Source: Collinsella vaginalis (GTDB lineage: Bacteria; Actinomycetota; Coriobacteriia; Coriobacteriales; Coriobacteriaceae). From it: a stretch of DNA of 64,000 bases. The first letter of the stretch is position 1. The number at the start of each line of letters is the position of its first letter. The stretch covers positions 162,080-226,079 of the forward strand of contig NZ_LT838844.1 in NCBI RefSeq assembly GCF_900176655.1, given 5' to 3'. Position numbers and translations under genes: made by a program. Under the pieces are notes generated by a model, which saw only the letters and a program-made list of their open reading frames with translations, made no database searches and had not been told where the DNA came from. Shown here one piece after another: positions 63,758 through 64,000 of the stretch.

Positions 63758-64000
63758 CCGTTTCCGGTGGCAAGCAGGCGATCGACGCCTCGCTGTCCCT
63801 GCTCGACCTCTCGCGTCTCGCCGCACATCGCACCATCGATCCCGCGCTCATCGTCGACACCCTGCCCGACCTGGTCGAGCAGGTGGAGTCCGAGGGCTCG
63901 CTCTGGGCCCCCGAGGTGGCGGCGACGGCGCTCAAGCAGGCGTCCGGCTCCGTCGAGGAGGCCGTCTTCCTCGTCCGCGCCTTCCGCTCCACACTCGAGC
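63745..64000 (+). CDS. phnI: C-P lyase subunit PhnI (partial, runs off the window)
   Basis: N-terminal 85 codons of PhnI, starting MGYVAVSGGKQAIDASLSLL, the recognised PhnI opening. RTIDPALIVDTLPDLVEQVESEGSLWAPEVAATALKQASGSVEEAVFLVRAFRSTL follows in the same frame to the window end; it is typical of the family, which carries nucleosidase activity with MgATP. ATG 63745 follows GAAGGAG and overlaps phnH by 13 bases. The rest of the operon (phnJ and beyond) should lie to the right. Confidence 0.88.
   Translation, partial: MGYVAVSGGKQAIDASLSLLDLSRLAAHRTIDPALIVDTLPDLVEQVESEGSLWAPEVAATALKQASGSVEEAVFLVRAFRSTLE

Overview
The window looks like a chromosomal stretch of a high-GC, anaerobic, gut-type actinobacterium, most likely of the class Coriobacteriia (Collinsella/Olsenella/Enorma-like). 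This is inference from gene content and coding style: GC-rich codons with GTG starts, three PTS permeases of the glucose/beta-glucoside superfamily with phospho-glycosidases, a [NiFe] hydrogenase with cytochrome b, rubrerythrin, an LPxTG surface protein and an Rrf2 regulator. No rRNA was seen and only one tRNA (Asp).

Layout. 0-4.6 kb: a QueT-type transporter, then a tightly overlapping unit of glycosyltransferase, LytS-like kinase, LytTR response regulator and YfcE-like phosphodiesterase. 4.7-10 kb: a giant LPKTG adhesin whose signal peptide and body are in different frames, separated by a run of nine G (a likely phase-variation switch, shown OFF). 10-14 kb: two unknown proteins, tRNA-Asp, Rrf2 regulator, a MutY-like glycosylase and rubrerythrin. 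14.6-18.4 kb: [NiFe] hydrogenase small and large subunits plus cytochrome b; the matching maturation protease lies at 38.7 kb. 19-38 kb: a carbohydrate region. It holds a LacI regulator, a fucose-isomerase-family protein, a split transketolase, an FGGY kinase, an AAA ATPase, a GH1 6-phospho-beta-glucosidase, an MBL hydrolase, two PTS EIIBC permeases, a BglG antiterminator, an alpha/beta hydrolase and a DUF4038 (apiosidase-like) hydrolase. 39-42.7 kb: two small membrane proteins, RmuC and endonuclease III. 42.8-46.9 kb: an alpha-glucoside PTS operon (GntR, EIICB, GH4). 49-58 kb: Mfd, a YitT protein, a two-TOBE molbindin and RecQ, separated by repeat-rich spacers. 58.5-64 kb: a phosphonate uptake and C-P lyase operon (phnD, C, E, E, G, H, I), cut by the window end.

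The most interesting system is in 19-38 kb. Isomerase, two-subunit transketolase and FGGY kinase match the logic of the transketolase-type D-apiose pathway (apiose to apulose, then apulose 4-phosphate, then xylulose 5-phosphate plus dihydroxyacetone phosphate). The isomerase, however, is of the fucose/arabinose-isomerase family rather than a xylose-isomerase-like barrel. A cytoplasmic DUF4038 protein, whose family includes apiosidases, sits directly behind a PTS permease. Similar TAAAC-type operators precede the isomerase operon, the PTS/DUF4038 operon and the divergent esterase-like gene. I infer a LacI-controlled regulon that imports apiose-containing glycosides through a PTS, cleaves them inside the cell and funnels apiose into the pentose phosphate pathway.

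Non-coding structure is rich. There are two ~210-bp miniature elements with identical 25-bp terminal inverted repeats and TA flanks, a BglG-type antiterminator/terminator leader, three GntR palindromes, a 19-bp tandem repeat before the AAA ATPase gene, a ~61-bp tandem repeat before the isomerase operon, and a dispersed palindromic repeat family filling several intergenic gaps.
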